Source of the DNA: a virus
DNA: 64,000 bases
Strand: one strand, 5' to 3'
Virus record (IMG/VR): IMGVR_UViG_3300032287_004484
Location: 1-64,000 of that record
Shown piece by piece: positions 7,398-14,304 of the stretch. Below the pieces are notes generated by a model that saw only the letters and a program-made list of their open reading frames with translations, ran no database searches and was not told the origin of the DNA. The translations under genes were made by a program, and so were the position numbers. The first letter of the stretch is position 1, and every line of letters starts with the position of its first letter.

Positions 7398-7717
7398 GAT
7401 ATTTTATTTGCTTTGGCCTAAACAATCTCAATTCAAAAGTTATTTCTTTTATTTCTATTGATTGCGAAAAAAGAATAGAATATTCTGGAAGAAGTCGTCC
7501 TAAAGATTATGAATATCATTTAAGTGATGTAAACAACATGATAAGTCTTTTAGAAAAAGGTGTATTTTCAGTTATAGAAAAATATAAACCTTTCGTTATT
7601 AGATTAAATGATGATCTATTATTTAATAACTTAATTAATACAAGAAGTGATCTTATACAAGGTAAACATATTAATGATGCATTAAAAAATCTAAATCTTG
7701 TGGAGTATCTAATATGA
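7394..7717 (+). CDS. Family C small protein
   Basis: 107 aa, ATGA-coupled. MRYFICFGLNNLNSKVISF, IEYSGRSRPKD, C-terminal NDALKNLNLVEYLI. One of the most typical members. Confidence 0.78.
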   Translation: MRYFICFGLNNLNSKVISFISIDCEKRIEYSGRSRPKDYEYHLSDVNNMISLLEKGVFSVIEKYKPFVIRLNDDLLFNNLINTRSDLIQGKHINDALKNLNLVEYLI

Positions 7718-8004
7718 GGTGGTGGATAGTTGCTGATATGGATAATGATTCTTATATCACTTGCTTTAATGTAGCAGATACTCAAGAGTGTATTCGATAT
7801 TGGGGATACTTAAAAATAAAAGATAGAAAATCAATTTTAAAGCAAACAGACATTTGGTCATTTGTTAATTCTTTTCGTTTTTCTCTTCATATTAGAGATG
7901 AAAATATAATTCAAAAAATATTGAACACTGAATATAAGGATATTGATTTAATGAAATTACAACGAGCTTTAATTAAATTTAATTTAGGAGAACATTTAAT
8001 ATGA
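7714..8004 (+). CDS. Family C small protein
   Basis: 96 aa, ATGA-coupled. MRWWIVADMDNDSYITCF, IRYWGYLKIKDRK, C-terminal LIKFNLGEHLI. Confidence 0.75.
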   Translation: MRWWIVADMDNDSYITCFNVADTQECIRYWGYLKIKDRKSILKQTDIWSFVNSFRFSLHIRDENIIQKILNTEYKDIDLMKLQRALIKFNLGEHLI

Positions 8005-8303
8005 GATGGTTAATGACAATTAATACTCTTTTAAGTCAAAAAGAAAAAATCACTGGTATGGCTCTTTTAGACCTTGAACAAAAAATTAAATATTGTGGAT
8101 GTGAAAAAATTAGAGATAATCAATATAGCATCGGAGTTATCTCTCAAGAACAAAATGAAATGAAATTAGGATCTGATTTTTATCTTTACTTTAACTCTAA
8201 TGATTTAGCAGAACAAATTTTAAATCTTAATTTTAACAAGATTCACCTTACTAAATTGAGTTCTTTTTTAGAACAATCATTTTTATCAGAACACTTAATA
8301 TGA
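8001..8303 (+). CDS. Family C small protein
   Basis: 100 aa, ATGA-coupled. MRWLMTINTLLSQKEKITGM, IKYCGCEKIRDNQ, C-terminal LEQSFLSEHLI. Its junction to the next gene is disturbed (see the short ORF at 8300-8317). Confidence 0.75.
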   Translation: MRWLMTINTLLSQKEKITGMALLDLEQKIKYCGCEKIRDNQYSIGVISQEQNEMKLGSDFYLYFNSNDLAEQILNLNFNKIHLTKLSSFLEQSFLSEHLI

Positions 8304-8304
8304 G

Positions 8305-8625
8305 ATGGCAACTATGAACTCTATTCAAATTTATCTTATCATTCTCTTATATGATAATAACACTATATCCAGTTTACATGTAATAGATAACAATAAAAAG
8401 ATTAAATATTTTGGAACTATTAAAATTAAAGATCAATATAAATATAACATGAATAATTTCTACTTAAAAAAGACAGTTGAATATATACCTAATAATCATC
8501 TCTTTGTGAGACTTCAAAATCAAATAATCGTCAATAAAATCTTAAATCTTAATTGGCAAGAAATCAGTGGTAAGAATATATCTGAAATAATTACAATCCT
8601 AGGAATAGAGGAGGAACTAATATGA
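8305..8625 (+). CDS. Family C small protein
   Basis: 106 aa from ATG 8305, or 103 aa from ATG 8314. The previous gene's junction ATG (8300) now opens only MRWQL before a TGA overlapping ATG 8314, so 8314 may be the coupled start. YLIILLYDNNTISSL, IKYFGTIKIKDQ, C-terminal LGIEEELI. Confidence 0.72.
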   Translation: MATMNSIQIYLIILLYDNNTISSLHVIDNNKKIKYFGTIKIKDQYKYNMNNFYLKKTVEYIPNNHLFVRLQNQIIVNKILNLNWQEISGKNISEIITILGIEEELI

Positions 8626-8921
8626 AAAAATATATTTACTTTGGTCTTAATGATAGAGATCAAATCAATTGCATCGTATTAGTAGATTTAGATAAAGAAA
8701 TTAAATATTGTGGAAACAATATTATTGGTGACTATCATCTTCGATTACTAGAAAGTTCACCGCAACCTATCCACGACTTTTTTAGTAACAAACATATCTA
8801 TATCTATATATACGATAATGATATCTTTAACGAGATGCTATCTATCAATTTTCAATCTATTAGAAGTAAACAATATCGAGAAGTTTTAGAACTTCTACAA
8901 CTACAGGAGCAACTACTATGA
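8622..8921 (+). CDS. Family C small protein
   Basis: 99 aa, ATGA-coupled with GGAGGAA just upstream. YIYFGLNDRDQINCIVL, IKYCGNNIIGDY, C-terminal REVLELLQLQEQLL. Confidence 0.78.
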   Translation: MKKYIYFGLNDRDQINCIVLVDLDKEIKYCGNNIIGDYHLRLLESSPQPIHDFFSNKHIYIYIYDNDIFNEMLSINFQSIRSKQYREVLELLQLQEQLL

Positions 8922-9214
8922 ATACATATCTCTGTATTGATATTAATAAAAATGACACTATAGTATCTTTTACGATATTAGATAAAAAAAAATGTATCGT
9001 GTATTGTGGTGATCAAATTATTGGTAAAAGTATTCTACCACACAATGGATCTATTGCACGTCCAGTTAGCATGTTCGCTACTGAAAGTATAATTATACCA
9101 ATCTCTGATCAGAATCAAATTGATCATCTATTGAACATGAATTTTAATTCTATTAAAAACAAAAAATATCAAGAAATCTTATACGAACTAAATCTTCAGG
9201 AATATATCATATGA
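8918..9214 (+). CDS. Family C small protein
   Basis: 98 aa, ATGA-coupled. YLCIDINKNDTIVSFTILD, IVYCGDQIIGKS, NMNFNSIKNKKYQEIL, tail NLQEYII. Close to the family consensus. Confidence 0.78.
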   Translation: MNTYLCIDINKNDTIVSFTILDKKKCIVYCGDQIIGKSILPHNGSIARPVSMFATESIIIPISDQNQIDHLLNMNFNSIKNKKYQEILYELNLQEYII

Positions 9215-9504
9215 ACTATCATCTCACCTTTGGACTAGATTCAAAAAATATCGTTATATCATGTACAGTAATGAACGAAGATAAAAACATCGAATATTGC
9301 GGTGATCTTTTTATTGGTGATCGTATCGAGTCTCATCCAGAAACTATGCTATCTAAACATCTCTTCGTCTATAAAAATCGTCACGTTCCCATCCCTTCCC
9401 TAGAACACGTACAAAAAATCTTACACACTAATCTAACGACTGTAATCAATAAGCACATCAACGAAGTCTTAATGAACATGAAACTAGAAGAATATATCAT
9501 TTAA
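9211..9504 (+). CDS. Family C small protein, end of array
   Basis: 97 aa, ATGA-coupled. YHLTFGLDSKNIVISCTVM, IEYCGDLFIGDR, tail KLEEYII then TAA. The terminator at 9505 follows directly. Confidence 0.78.
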   Translation: MNYHLTFGLDSKNIVISCTVMNEDKNIEYCGDLFIGDRIESHPETMLSKHLFVYKNRHVPIPSLEHVQKILHTNLTTVINKHINEVLMNMKLEEYII

Positions 9505-9546
9505 ATATATGCTCCTTTCCTGATGACTAAGGAGCATATATTTTAA
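9505..9546 (+). terminator. Terminator of the family C array
   Basis: A perfect 13-bp inverted repeat (ATATATGCTCCTT at 9505-9517, complement at 9529-9541), loop of 11, followed by T residues. The right arm contains AAGGAGCATA, a motif repeated in the noncoding region at 10.4-11.1 kb. Confidence 0.8.
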
Positions 9547-9549
9547 AGC

Positions 9550-9587
9550 AAAAAAAACCATAGTCAAATTCGACTATGGTTTTTAAT
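9550..9587. terminator. Bidirectional terminator
   Basis: AAAAACCATAGTC, a short loop, and GACTATGGTTTTT form a stem with A-tract and T-tract flanks. It sits between the rightward array and the leftward gene at 9618, so it can serve both. Confidence 0.8.
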
Positions 9588-9617
9588 AACTCTAAGACAT
9601 TTATTGTGAAATAAGAA

Positions 9618-10319
9618 TCAACCAATAAAATCAAATAAAACTTCTTCTGGATTAAAAGAATCACACACAAAAGAAGCTCCAATGTAAGGAGAAGTCTCTT
9701 CTTGCATATTTTTTAGAGTCGCTGCTATTTCAATCATCATAAACCCAGTTGGAAAAAAAGTTGATTCAATACAACAAGGAATCGTCTTCCAATCAAAACC
9801 AGGAATATCTTGACTAATCTTTTTAATCTTATCAATCTCTTCCTGAAGAGAATTTACACTAACGTATTCTTTTGGATTATGATAATCAGGAAAAATAATT
9901 GATTTAATTTTTTCTTCTCCATCAGCAATATTTTGATTCATAATGTCAAAATCTTTTTGAGACGATTTAATTAAATAATCGTACGAAGTCACAATCTGTT
10001 GTAGAATTGTAGTAAAATTAAATCTTTTTAAATCATACTGCTCTAATAGATTATTCTGAACCTCCCGAGTTCCTTTATAAACTCTCAAAACACTAATCTT
10101 GTCCTCTTTATTAAACTCCAACCCACTGATCCCAAAAATAAAATGTAACTTGGGAGTCTTGAGAGTAAAAGAAAGATTAATCTTTTCGTGACGTTCGTGA
10201 AACTCACTAACCTGTCCCAGAATATACTCTAACCTACCGAGAGTCAAAGCGTTCTTTCCTTCCTTTTTAAGGAATTCTAAAGAAAGATCCATGTTATTTT
10301 TTTCAAACTCTTGTAACAT
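9618..10319 (-). CDS. Hypothetical protein, 233 aa
   Basis: Leftward gene with TAGGAG upstream of the ATG. No recognised motif. The N-terminal half looks alpha/beta (LSFTLKTPKLHFIFGISGLEF) and the middle is charged and helical. It contains two adjacent Cys in TIPCCIES. Monocistronic, flanked by a terminator on one side and the repeat region on the other. Confidence 0.75.
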   Translation of the reverse strand: MLQEFEKNNMDLSLEFLKKEGKNALTLGRLEYILGQVSEFHERHEKINLSFTLKTPKLHFIFGISGLEFNKEDKISVLRVYKGTREVQNNLLEQYDLKRFNFTTILQQIVTSYDYLIKSSQKDFDIMNQNIADGEEKIKSIIFPDYHNPKEYVSVNSLQEEIDKIKKISQDIPGFDWKTIPCCIESTFFPTGFMMIEIAATLKNMQEETSPYIGASFVCDSFNPEEVLFDFIG

Positions 10320-10430
10320 ACTTTTCTCCTACCAATTTTTTTTACTAATTATATAGTAATATAAATTTGTATAGATGTACAAACCTAAAAAGAAAACAGT
10401 TTCAAAACTAATCCAAATAAAATCTTATGA

Positions 10431-10520
10431 TCGTCACCAAAACTTTATGCTCCTTTCCTTAACCTTAAATTGTATGCTCCTTTCTCGATGATTGTCACCA
10501 AAACTTTATGCTCCTTTCCT
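10431..10520. repeat. CTCCTTTCC-type direct repeats
   Basis: Copies at 10431-10459 and 10489-10520 share TCACCAAAACTTTATGCTCC, with a partial copy between. Read leftward they give AGGAAAGGAGCATAAAG, which also occurs rightward at 11086-11099 and in the terminator hairpin at 9505. Role unknown. Confidence 0.75.
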
Positions 10521-10913
10521 AATATCGTCTCTCAGAAATAAGATAGATATATCTATAACAACTAATAAGATAAACAATCCAAATATACAATAACAACTAA
10601 TAAGATAAATATCACAAATAAGATAATCAACTAATAAGATAGATATATCAATAAGATAGTTATATCCATATCTACTAATAAGATAATCAACTAATAAGAT
10701 AAATATATCAATATCAATCAATAACAATAAGATAGATATATCAATATATCTATCTACTAATAAGATAATCAACCAATAAGATAGATATAAGATATAAACA
10801 ATATAGTAAAATAAAGATCTTCTACTATTAGAATCGCTAGAATCTTTCAATTCCCTGAAATCTTCTGATCTTCTAATCCATCCACCTTTAATTCCTAATA
10901 AAAACCAATCGTT

Positions 10914-10959
10914 TTTTAGGATCCTTCTTGCTCATTTAGGTCCCATTGTCCCTCCCACC
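10914..10959 (+). repeat. Long direct repeat, copy 1
   Basis: Shares TTTTAGGATCCT and CTCATTTAGGTCCCATTGTC with 11122-11166. This is unusually GC-rich for the region, suggesting a conserved structured RNA or protein-binding site rather than drift. Confidence 0.75.
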
Positions 10960-11012
10960 ATATTATACTTTCATTAGATGATTTAAATCTTCTTCAAATC
11001 TTTTTAATGAAT

Positions 11013-11084
11013 CTTTAATCTTTTGTAATCTTCTGTAATCTTCTGTAATCTTTTTTAATCGTTTTTAATCGTTTTTAATCGTTG
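11013..11084 (+). repeat. 10-bp tandem repeat
   Basis: Seven tandem decamers of the type AATCTTCTGT that grade into AATCGTTTTT. One helical turn per unit would place identical bases on one DNA face. Confidence 0.75.
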
Positions 11085-11121
11085 AGGAAAGGAGCATAAA
11101 TCAGAAATCAGAGAGTAATCA

Positions 11122-11166
11122 TTTTAGGATCCTCGCTGCTCATTTAGGTCCCATTGTCCCACCTAC
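11122..11166 (+). repeat. Long direct repeat, copy 2
   Basis: Second copy of the element at 10914, about 208 bp downstream, conserved over about 40 of 45 positions. It lies about 50 bp upstream of the promoter at 11214. Confidence 0.75.
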
Positions 11167-11211
11167 TCTATTGTGTTTTTATAAGAGGACATAAATCTTT
11201 TTCAATTCTAT

Positions 11212-11257
11212 ACTATTAGGTTTAATCATTGTTTATTATTAGTTATATTATAGATAT
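11212..11257 (+). promoter_or_regulatory. Phage promoter
   Basis: ATTAGGTTTAATCATTGTTT box, then TATATTATAGATAT immediately before ATGG at 11258. No SD is present, so the mRNA is predicted to be leaderless. Confidence 0.6.
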
Positions 11258-11548
11258 ATGGATAAGAAATATTATCTCTGTATTGATATATATAAAGATA
11301 AAACAATTTGGTTATTACATCTTTTCAATTCAGAGAATGGATTTTTATTTAACGGTAATGATAGGATTGGAGATTCTTTCATAGATGAAATTAAATTTGA
11401 TAATCTTGTGTACAATTACGATTATGTTTTTGTAATAGATTTTGAATCTTATAATCGTTTTTTAAGAAGTGATTATGGTAAACATTTTTGTCAACAGGAT
11501 TTTAATAAAGTTTTAATTTCATTTGGATTACAAGAGTATTTGATATGA
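11258..11548 (+). CDS. Family C small protein, probably leaderless
   Basis: 96 aa. YYLCIDIYKDKTIWLLHL, FLFNGNDRIGDS, C-terminal NKVLISFGLQEYLI. The ATG is about 40 bp from the promoter box and has no SD. ATGA overlap into the next gene. Confidence 0.78.
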   Translation: MDKKYYLCIDIYKDKTIWLLHLFNSENGFLFNGNDRIGDSFIDEIKFDNLVYNYDYVFVIDFESYNRFLRSDYGKHFCQQDFNKVLISFGLQEYLI

Positions 11549-11817
11549 ATTATTATTTATGTGTTAATACTAATAACTATAAGATACAGAGTTTTGTTAT
11601 TGCTGATTATGACAAGGCTATATATTTTTATGGTGATCGAAAGATTAAAGATAATTATAAAATCTTGTATTTTGATTTAGAGTATGAATATAAAATTAAG
11701 ATACTTGATATGGATTTATTAGATAGATTATTGAATTTAAACTTTATTGAAGATTTAAATAATAGGGATATTAGAGATGTTTTTAATAGATATGGATTAC
11801 AGGAGTATTTGATATGA
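11545..11817 (+). CDS. Family C small protein
   Basis: 90 aa, ATGA-coupled. YYLCVNTNNYKIQSFVIAD, IYFYGDRKIKDNY, LLNLNF, tail GLQEYLI. Confidence 0.78.
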   Translation: MNYYLCVNTNNYKIQSFVIADYDKAIYFYGDRKIKDNYKILYFDLEYEYKIKILDMDLLDRLLNLNFIEDLNNRDIRDVFNRYGLQEYLI

Positions 11818-12080
11818 GTGAATATTATTCTAATCATAAGTATTATGTGATTATAAGGAAATCATCTTTTGTTGGTTATTATTACGATTTGTTTGATGAA
11901 TATAGAGGAGCTTATATTAATGGTGATTATGTTTCTAGGGAAGTTATTAATGAATCTTCTGTTTTATATAAGATAGAGATAGATATAAATCTTTTTTGTA
12001 TTTTAAAGAAAGGTAAAACGCGTTTTAACGATATTAATTGGTTTATAACACATTATGGATTAGAAGAGAAGATCATCTGA
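11814..12080 (+). CDS. Family C-like small protein, diverged
   Basis: 88 aa, ATGA-coupled. YYVIIRKSSFVGYYYDLFD and AYINGDYVSRE match the family weakly; the C-terminus HYGLEEKII keeps the helical tail. Last gene of this three-gene unit. Confidence 0.7.
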   Translation: MSEYYSNHKYYVIIRKSSFVGYYYDLFDEYRGAYINGDYVSREVINESSVLYKIEIDINLFCILKKGKTRFNDINWFITHYGLEEKII

Positions 12081-12101
12081 TATTCTCTTTGTAATGGATT
12101 T

Positions 12102-12150
12102 CTTTTTGGGTTTAAGCATCTAATTACTTATAGTATAGAATATTCTTATA
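12102..12150 (+). promoter_or_regulatory. Phage promoter
   Basis: TTTTTGGGTTTAAGCATCTA followed by TATAGTATAGAATATT; upstream of the lipoprotein gene at 12171, which has a GGAG SD. Confidence 0.65.
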
Positions 12151-12170
12151 TAAAGTAAATGGAGACTAGC

Positions 12171-12317
12171 ATGAAAAGAATTTTTTTAATATTGGTTATG
12201 GGTTGGTTATTTAATTGTTCGACAACTGAGAGAAAGGATCTTACTAGCGTTAACGATTATGAAATTTGTGAAGAGGAAAACGCGAAGGATTGTAAATTCC
12301 AGTTTGAAAATTATTGA
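12171..12317 (+). CDS. Small lipoprotein
   Basis: 48 aa with SD GGAGAC. A basic MKR start, a hydrophobic segment and lipobox LFNC with Cys16, predicted to be lipidated. The mature part is about 33 residues with three Cys including Cys16. Asn at -1 is a spirochaete-like lipobox. Possibly a surface or superinfection-immunity peptide, but nothing in the sequence proves it. Confidence 0.7.
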   Translation: MKRIFLILVMGWLFNCSTTERKDLTSVNDYEICEEENAKDCKFQFENY

Positions 12318-12386
12318 GTTGTCCTTGGTTGGGTTTAAGCGAAAAGATTTGTTAAATGAAAAGTTATTCCTTTGTTTATCGTTCTT

Positions 12387-12419
12387 AGAGAGAGGTATTA
12401 ATTTACCTCTCTCTTTTTT
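12387..12419 (+). terminator. Terminator
   Basis: AGAGAGAGGTA, a six-base loop, TACCTCTCTCT, then T6. Downstream of the lipoprotein gene. Confidence 0.8.
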
Positions 12420-12429
12420 CTGCTTTTAT

Positions 12430-12475
12430 ATTTATTAGGTATAGACATTTATTTCTTTCTTCTATATAATTTAAT
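12430..12475 (+). promoter_or_regulatory. Phage promoter
   Basis: TATTAGGTATAGACATTTAT then TATATAATTTAATATAGG. A variant of the recurring box upstream of the 12489 gene. Confidence 0.55.
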
Positions 12476-12488
12476 ATAGGACTTATAG

Positions 12489-12662
12489 ATGACAGAAATA
12501 ATTATAAAGATTAAGATTAAAGGTAAGGAATCAGATTCTAAATTTTATTTAAAGTCCTTACTTGAATTTTTGAAGAACTCTAATCAGTTCCTAAAGATAG
12601 AAGAATATGAGTTCTTTAATCACAAAAGACGCATTATTTTAAATGATAATGAAAAAAAATAG
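12489..12662 (+). CDS. Hypothetical protein, 57 aa
   Basis: ATG without a strong SD. Begins TEIIIKIKIKGKES, then LLEFLKNSNQ; a beta-hairpin plus helix is likely. TAG stop, then the next gene starts 12 bp later, so the two are probably co-transcribed. Confidence 0.55.
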   Translation: MTEIIIKIKIKGKESDSKFYLKSLLEFLKNSNQFLKIEEYEFFNHKRRIILNDNEKK

Positions 12663-12674
12663 AGGTGTAAATGT

Positions 12675-13355
12675 ATGGTAATAGAAGAAGTTGATAAGTT
12701 GAAAGAAGGTGATATTATTTTTTGGGCTTCTGGTCGAGAATACTTTAAAGGTACTTTTGTAAAGTTCGTTGGTAATGTTACTGATTTGCGTTTAATGTTA
12801 GTTCGTACAGATAAGGGAGTAGAAGATGAGATCTTGCATGTTTTTCTAACGAATGAAGATGCTTATAATCGTGAGATGCAAAAGGATATTTTTAAAGCTC
12901 AAAAAGCTATTACGGCTAAAGCTATTAAGGGGATGGCTTCTGTAAAGACTATATCAGTTAAAAGTGATTTAGAGAAGAGCGAAGATATTGCTGATGAAGA
13001 CGATTTGAGTTCGGCGATAGGAGATTTTTTAGAAAATGAAATAGAAGTAATAACAAAACCCAAAAAATTAGCTTCTCCATCTTTTGTACCAACTCCGTTA
13101 GAGAAGAACAATCTTGAGAAGGTATCTGGACATCGCGATTATAAAGGTGGACCTGCTCCAAATCTTAAGACTCTCCAATTGCTTCTTAAAGAAGATAATA
13201 TACATATAGAGAGGGATAAAGCAAAGTGGGTTAGGTATCATATAGTTCTTGCTGATGGAACTCACGAAGAGATAGATTTTAGTGGAAAGGTTTTTGAGTT
13301 ATATAACATCTATTTAGATAGTGGTATAGATGGTATATTAAAGTTAAAGAAATAA
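12675..13355 (+). CDS. Protein with C-terminal WPVY-type domain, 226 aa
   Basis: GAGGTG SD. Residues 1-60 form a beta-rich domain (KEGDIIFWASGREYFKGTFVKFVG), followed by a charged linker. Residues about 155-226 match the domain shared by the cassette proteins at 21747-32461: LLKEDNIHIERDKAKWVRYH, then IDFSGKVFELYNIYLDSGID. It is the only member with this N-terminal domain. Function unknown. Confidence 0.75.
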   Translation: MVIEEVDKLKEGDIIFWASGREYFKGTFVKFVGNVTDLRLMLVRTDKGVEDEILHVFLTNEDAYNREMQKDIFKAQKAITAKAIKGMASVKTISVKSDLEKSEDIADEDDLSSAIGDFLENEIEVITKPKKLASPSFVPTPLEKNNLEKVSGHRDYKGGPAPNLKTLQLLLKEDNIHIERDKAKWVRYHIVLADGTHEEIDFSGKVFELYNIYLDSGIDGILKLKK

Positions 13356-13385
13356 ATTCCCCATACACTTATTCTTCCACTTTTG

Positions 13386-13414
13386 ACCTCTCTTAATTGA
13401 GAGGTTTTTTTTTA
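13386..13414 (+). terminator. Terminator
   Basis: ACCTCTC, loop TTAATT, GAGAGGT, then a run of T. Ends the 12489-13355 unit. Confidence 0.8.
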
Positions 13415-13421
13415 TATATGT

Positions 13422-13472
13422 TTATTTTTTAGGTTTTAACACTTAGTTCTAATACTATTAAAATATTATTAT
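13422..13472 (+). promoter_or_regulatory. Phage promoter
   Basis: TTTTTTAGGTTTTAACACTTA and, after 20 bp, AATATTATTATATATT. Upstream of the gene at 13496. Confidence 0.6.
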
Positions 13473-13495
13473 ATATTTAAAAAAGGAGAACGAAC

Positions 13496-14170
13496 GTGTA
13501 TTTGTATAACAAAAGAGATATTACAGATGTGAAGAGTATAGCAAGCGATCTTGCAGATAAGATCACTTCTTTTAGTGATGATATCGTTAGTGAATTAGAA
13601 GATGCTGATCGTGATGTTGAGTTAATAGAATCTAAGATCTCTAGTTTAGAGAAGTCAATTAGTGATCTTCTTCATAAGGATGGAGTACCTTTTTCTGAAC
13701 GTCTTAAAAAGAGGATTGAAAGATATATAGAAAATGGTTTTGATATTAACGATATTTCTTTAGATCTTCAATTCGAAGGATTACAAGAAAAGGATATCTT
13801 AGATAATTATGATTCTTATAATTCTGGATTAGATTACTTAGATGATAATCTTGGATTTACTTCTACTTTAGAAGAGTTTAAAGAGAATGCTGATACTTAT
13901 ATTTCTTTCTTAGAGAAGATTAAATCTTTTTTGAGTAATCCATCTATTAAAGAGAGACACTTTGTAGTAGAGATTAGAGCAGGAATCATTGCTATCAAAG
14001 ATAGAAAGCATCTCATGTATGGAGAGAATAGAAGAAACGATATACTTCTTTCTAATCCAGAAGTTTACTATGTAAGAGAAGGTATTCTTGGTTCAAATGG
14101 ATGGAGTGTTCCGGTTGAGATGATAGAGGAGTTTAAAGCTATTGCTAAGAAGTTAAATTCTTTGAGTTGA
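13496..14170 (+). CDS. Hypothetical coiled-coil protein, 224 aa
   Basis: GTG start with AAGGAG (13484-13489). Residues 10-65 form an acidic coiled coil (DLADKITSFSDDIVSELEDA). The C-terminal part, with a conserved-looking VVEIRAGIIAIKD, may be globular. Monocistronic, directly before the CobT-like gene. No known family recognised. Confidence 0.7.
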   Translation: MYLYNKRDITDVKSIASDLADKITSFSDDIVSELEDADRDVELIESKISSLEKSISDLLHKDGVPFSERLKKRIERYIENGFDINDISLDLQFEGLQEKDILDNYDSYNSGLDYLDDNLGFTSTLEEFKENADTYISFLEKIKSFLSNPSIKERHFVVEIRAGIIAIKDRKHLMYGENRRNDILLSNPEVYYVREGILGSNGWSVPVEMIEEFKAIAKKLNSLS

Positions 14171-14188
14171 TTTATCAAGAGAGAAGAG

Positions 14189-14208
14189 ACTGAGAGATCA
14201 GTTTTTTC
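14189..14208 (+). terminator. Terminator
   Basis: Short stem ACTGA/TCAGT with loop GAGA, followed by T6. Confidence 0.6.
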
Positions 14209-14224
14209 TTTCTTATTACTGTTT

Positions 14225-14275
14225 CTTTTTTGGGTTTAATCGTTAGTATATATATTTAGTATTATAGTATTAAGA
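14225..14275 (+). promoter_or_regulatory. Phage promoter
   Basis: TTTTTTGGGTTTAATCGTTA box, then TATTATAGTATT about 20 bp on. SD AAGGAG at 14288-14293 for the gene at 14305. Confidence 0.65.
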
Positions 14276-14304
14276 AAAAATATTATAAGGAGAAGAAAAA
14301 TATA

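Larger units (their letters stand above)
10320..11213. repeat. Noncoding repeat region of about 0.9 kb
   Basis: No supportable gene. It contains: three copies of a unit with CACCAAAACTTTATGCTCC or its core (10431-10459, 10471-10487, 10489-10520); eleven AATAAGATA units between 10535 and 10795; a 45-bp direct repeat (10914-10959 and 11122-11166); and a 10-bp-period AATCTTNTGT/AATCGTTTTT tract (11013-11084). The rightmost bases lead into the promoter at 11214. Confidence 0.8.

Noticed and set aside
10506-10850. Leftward 114-residue open frame in the repeat region
   Set aside because: Made entirely of the AATAAGATA/GATATATC repeats; low-complexity Ile/Leu/Tyr/Asp product, no SD, not conserved in frame.
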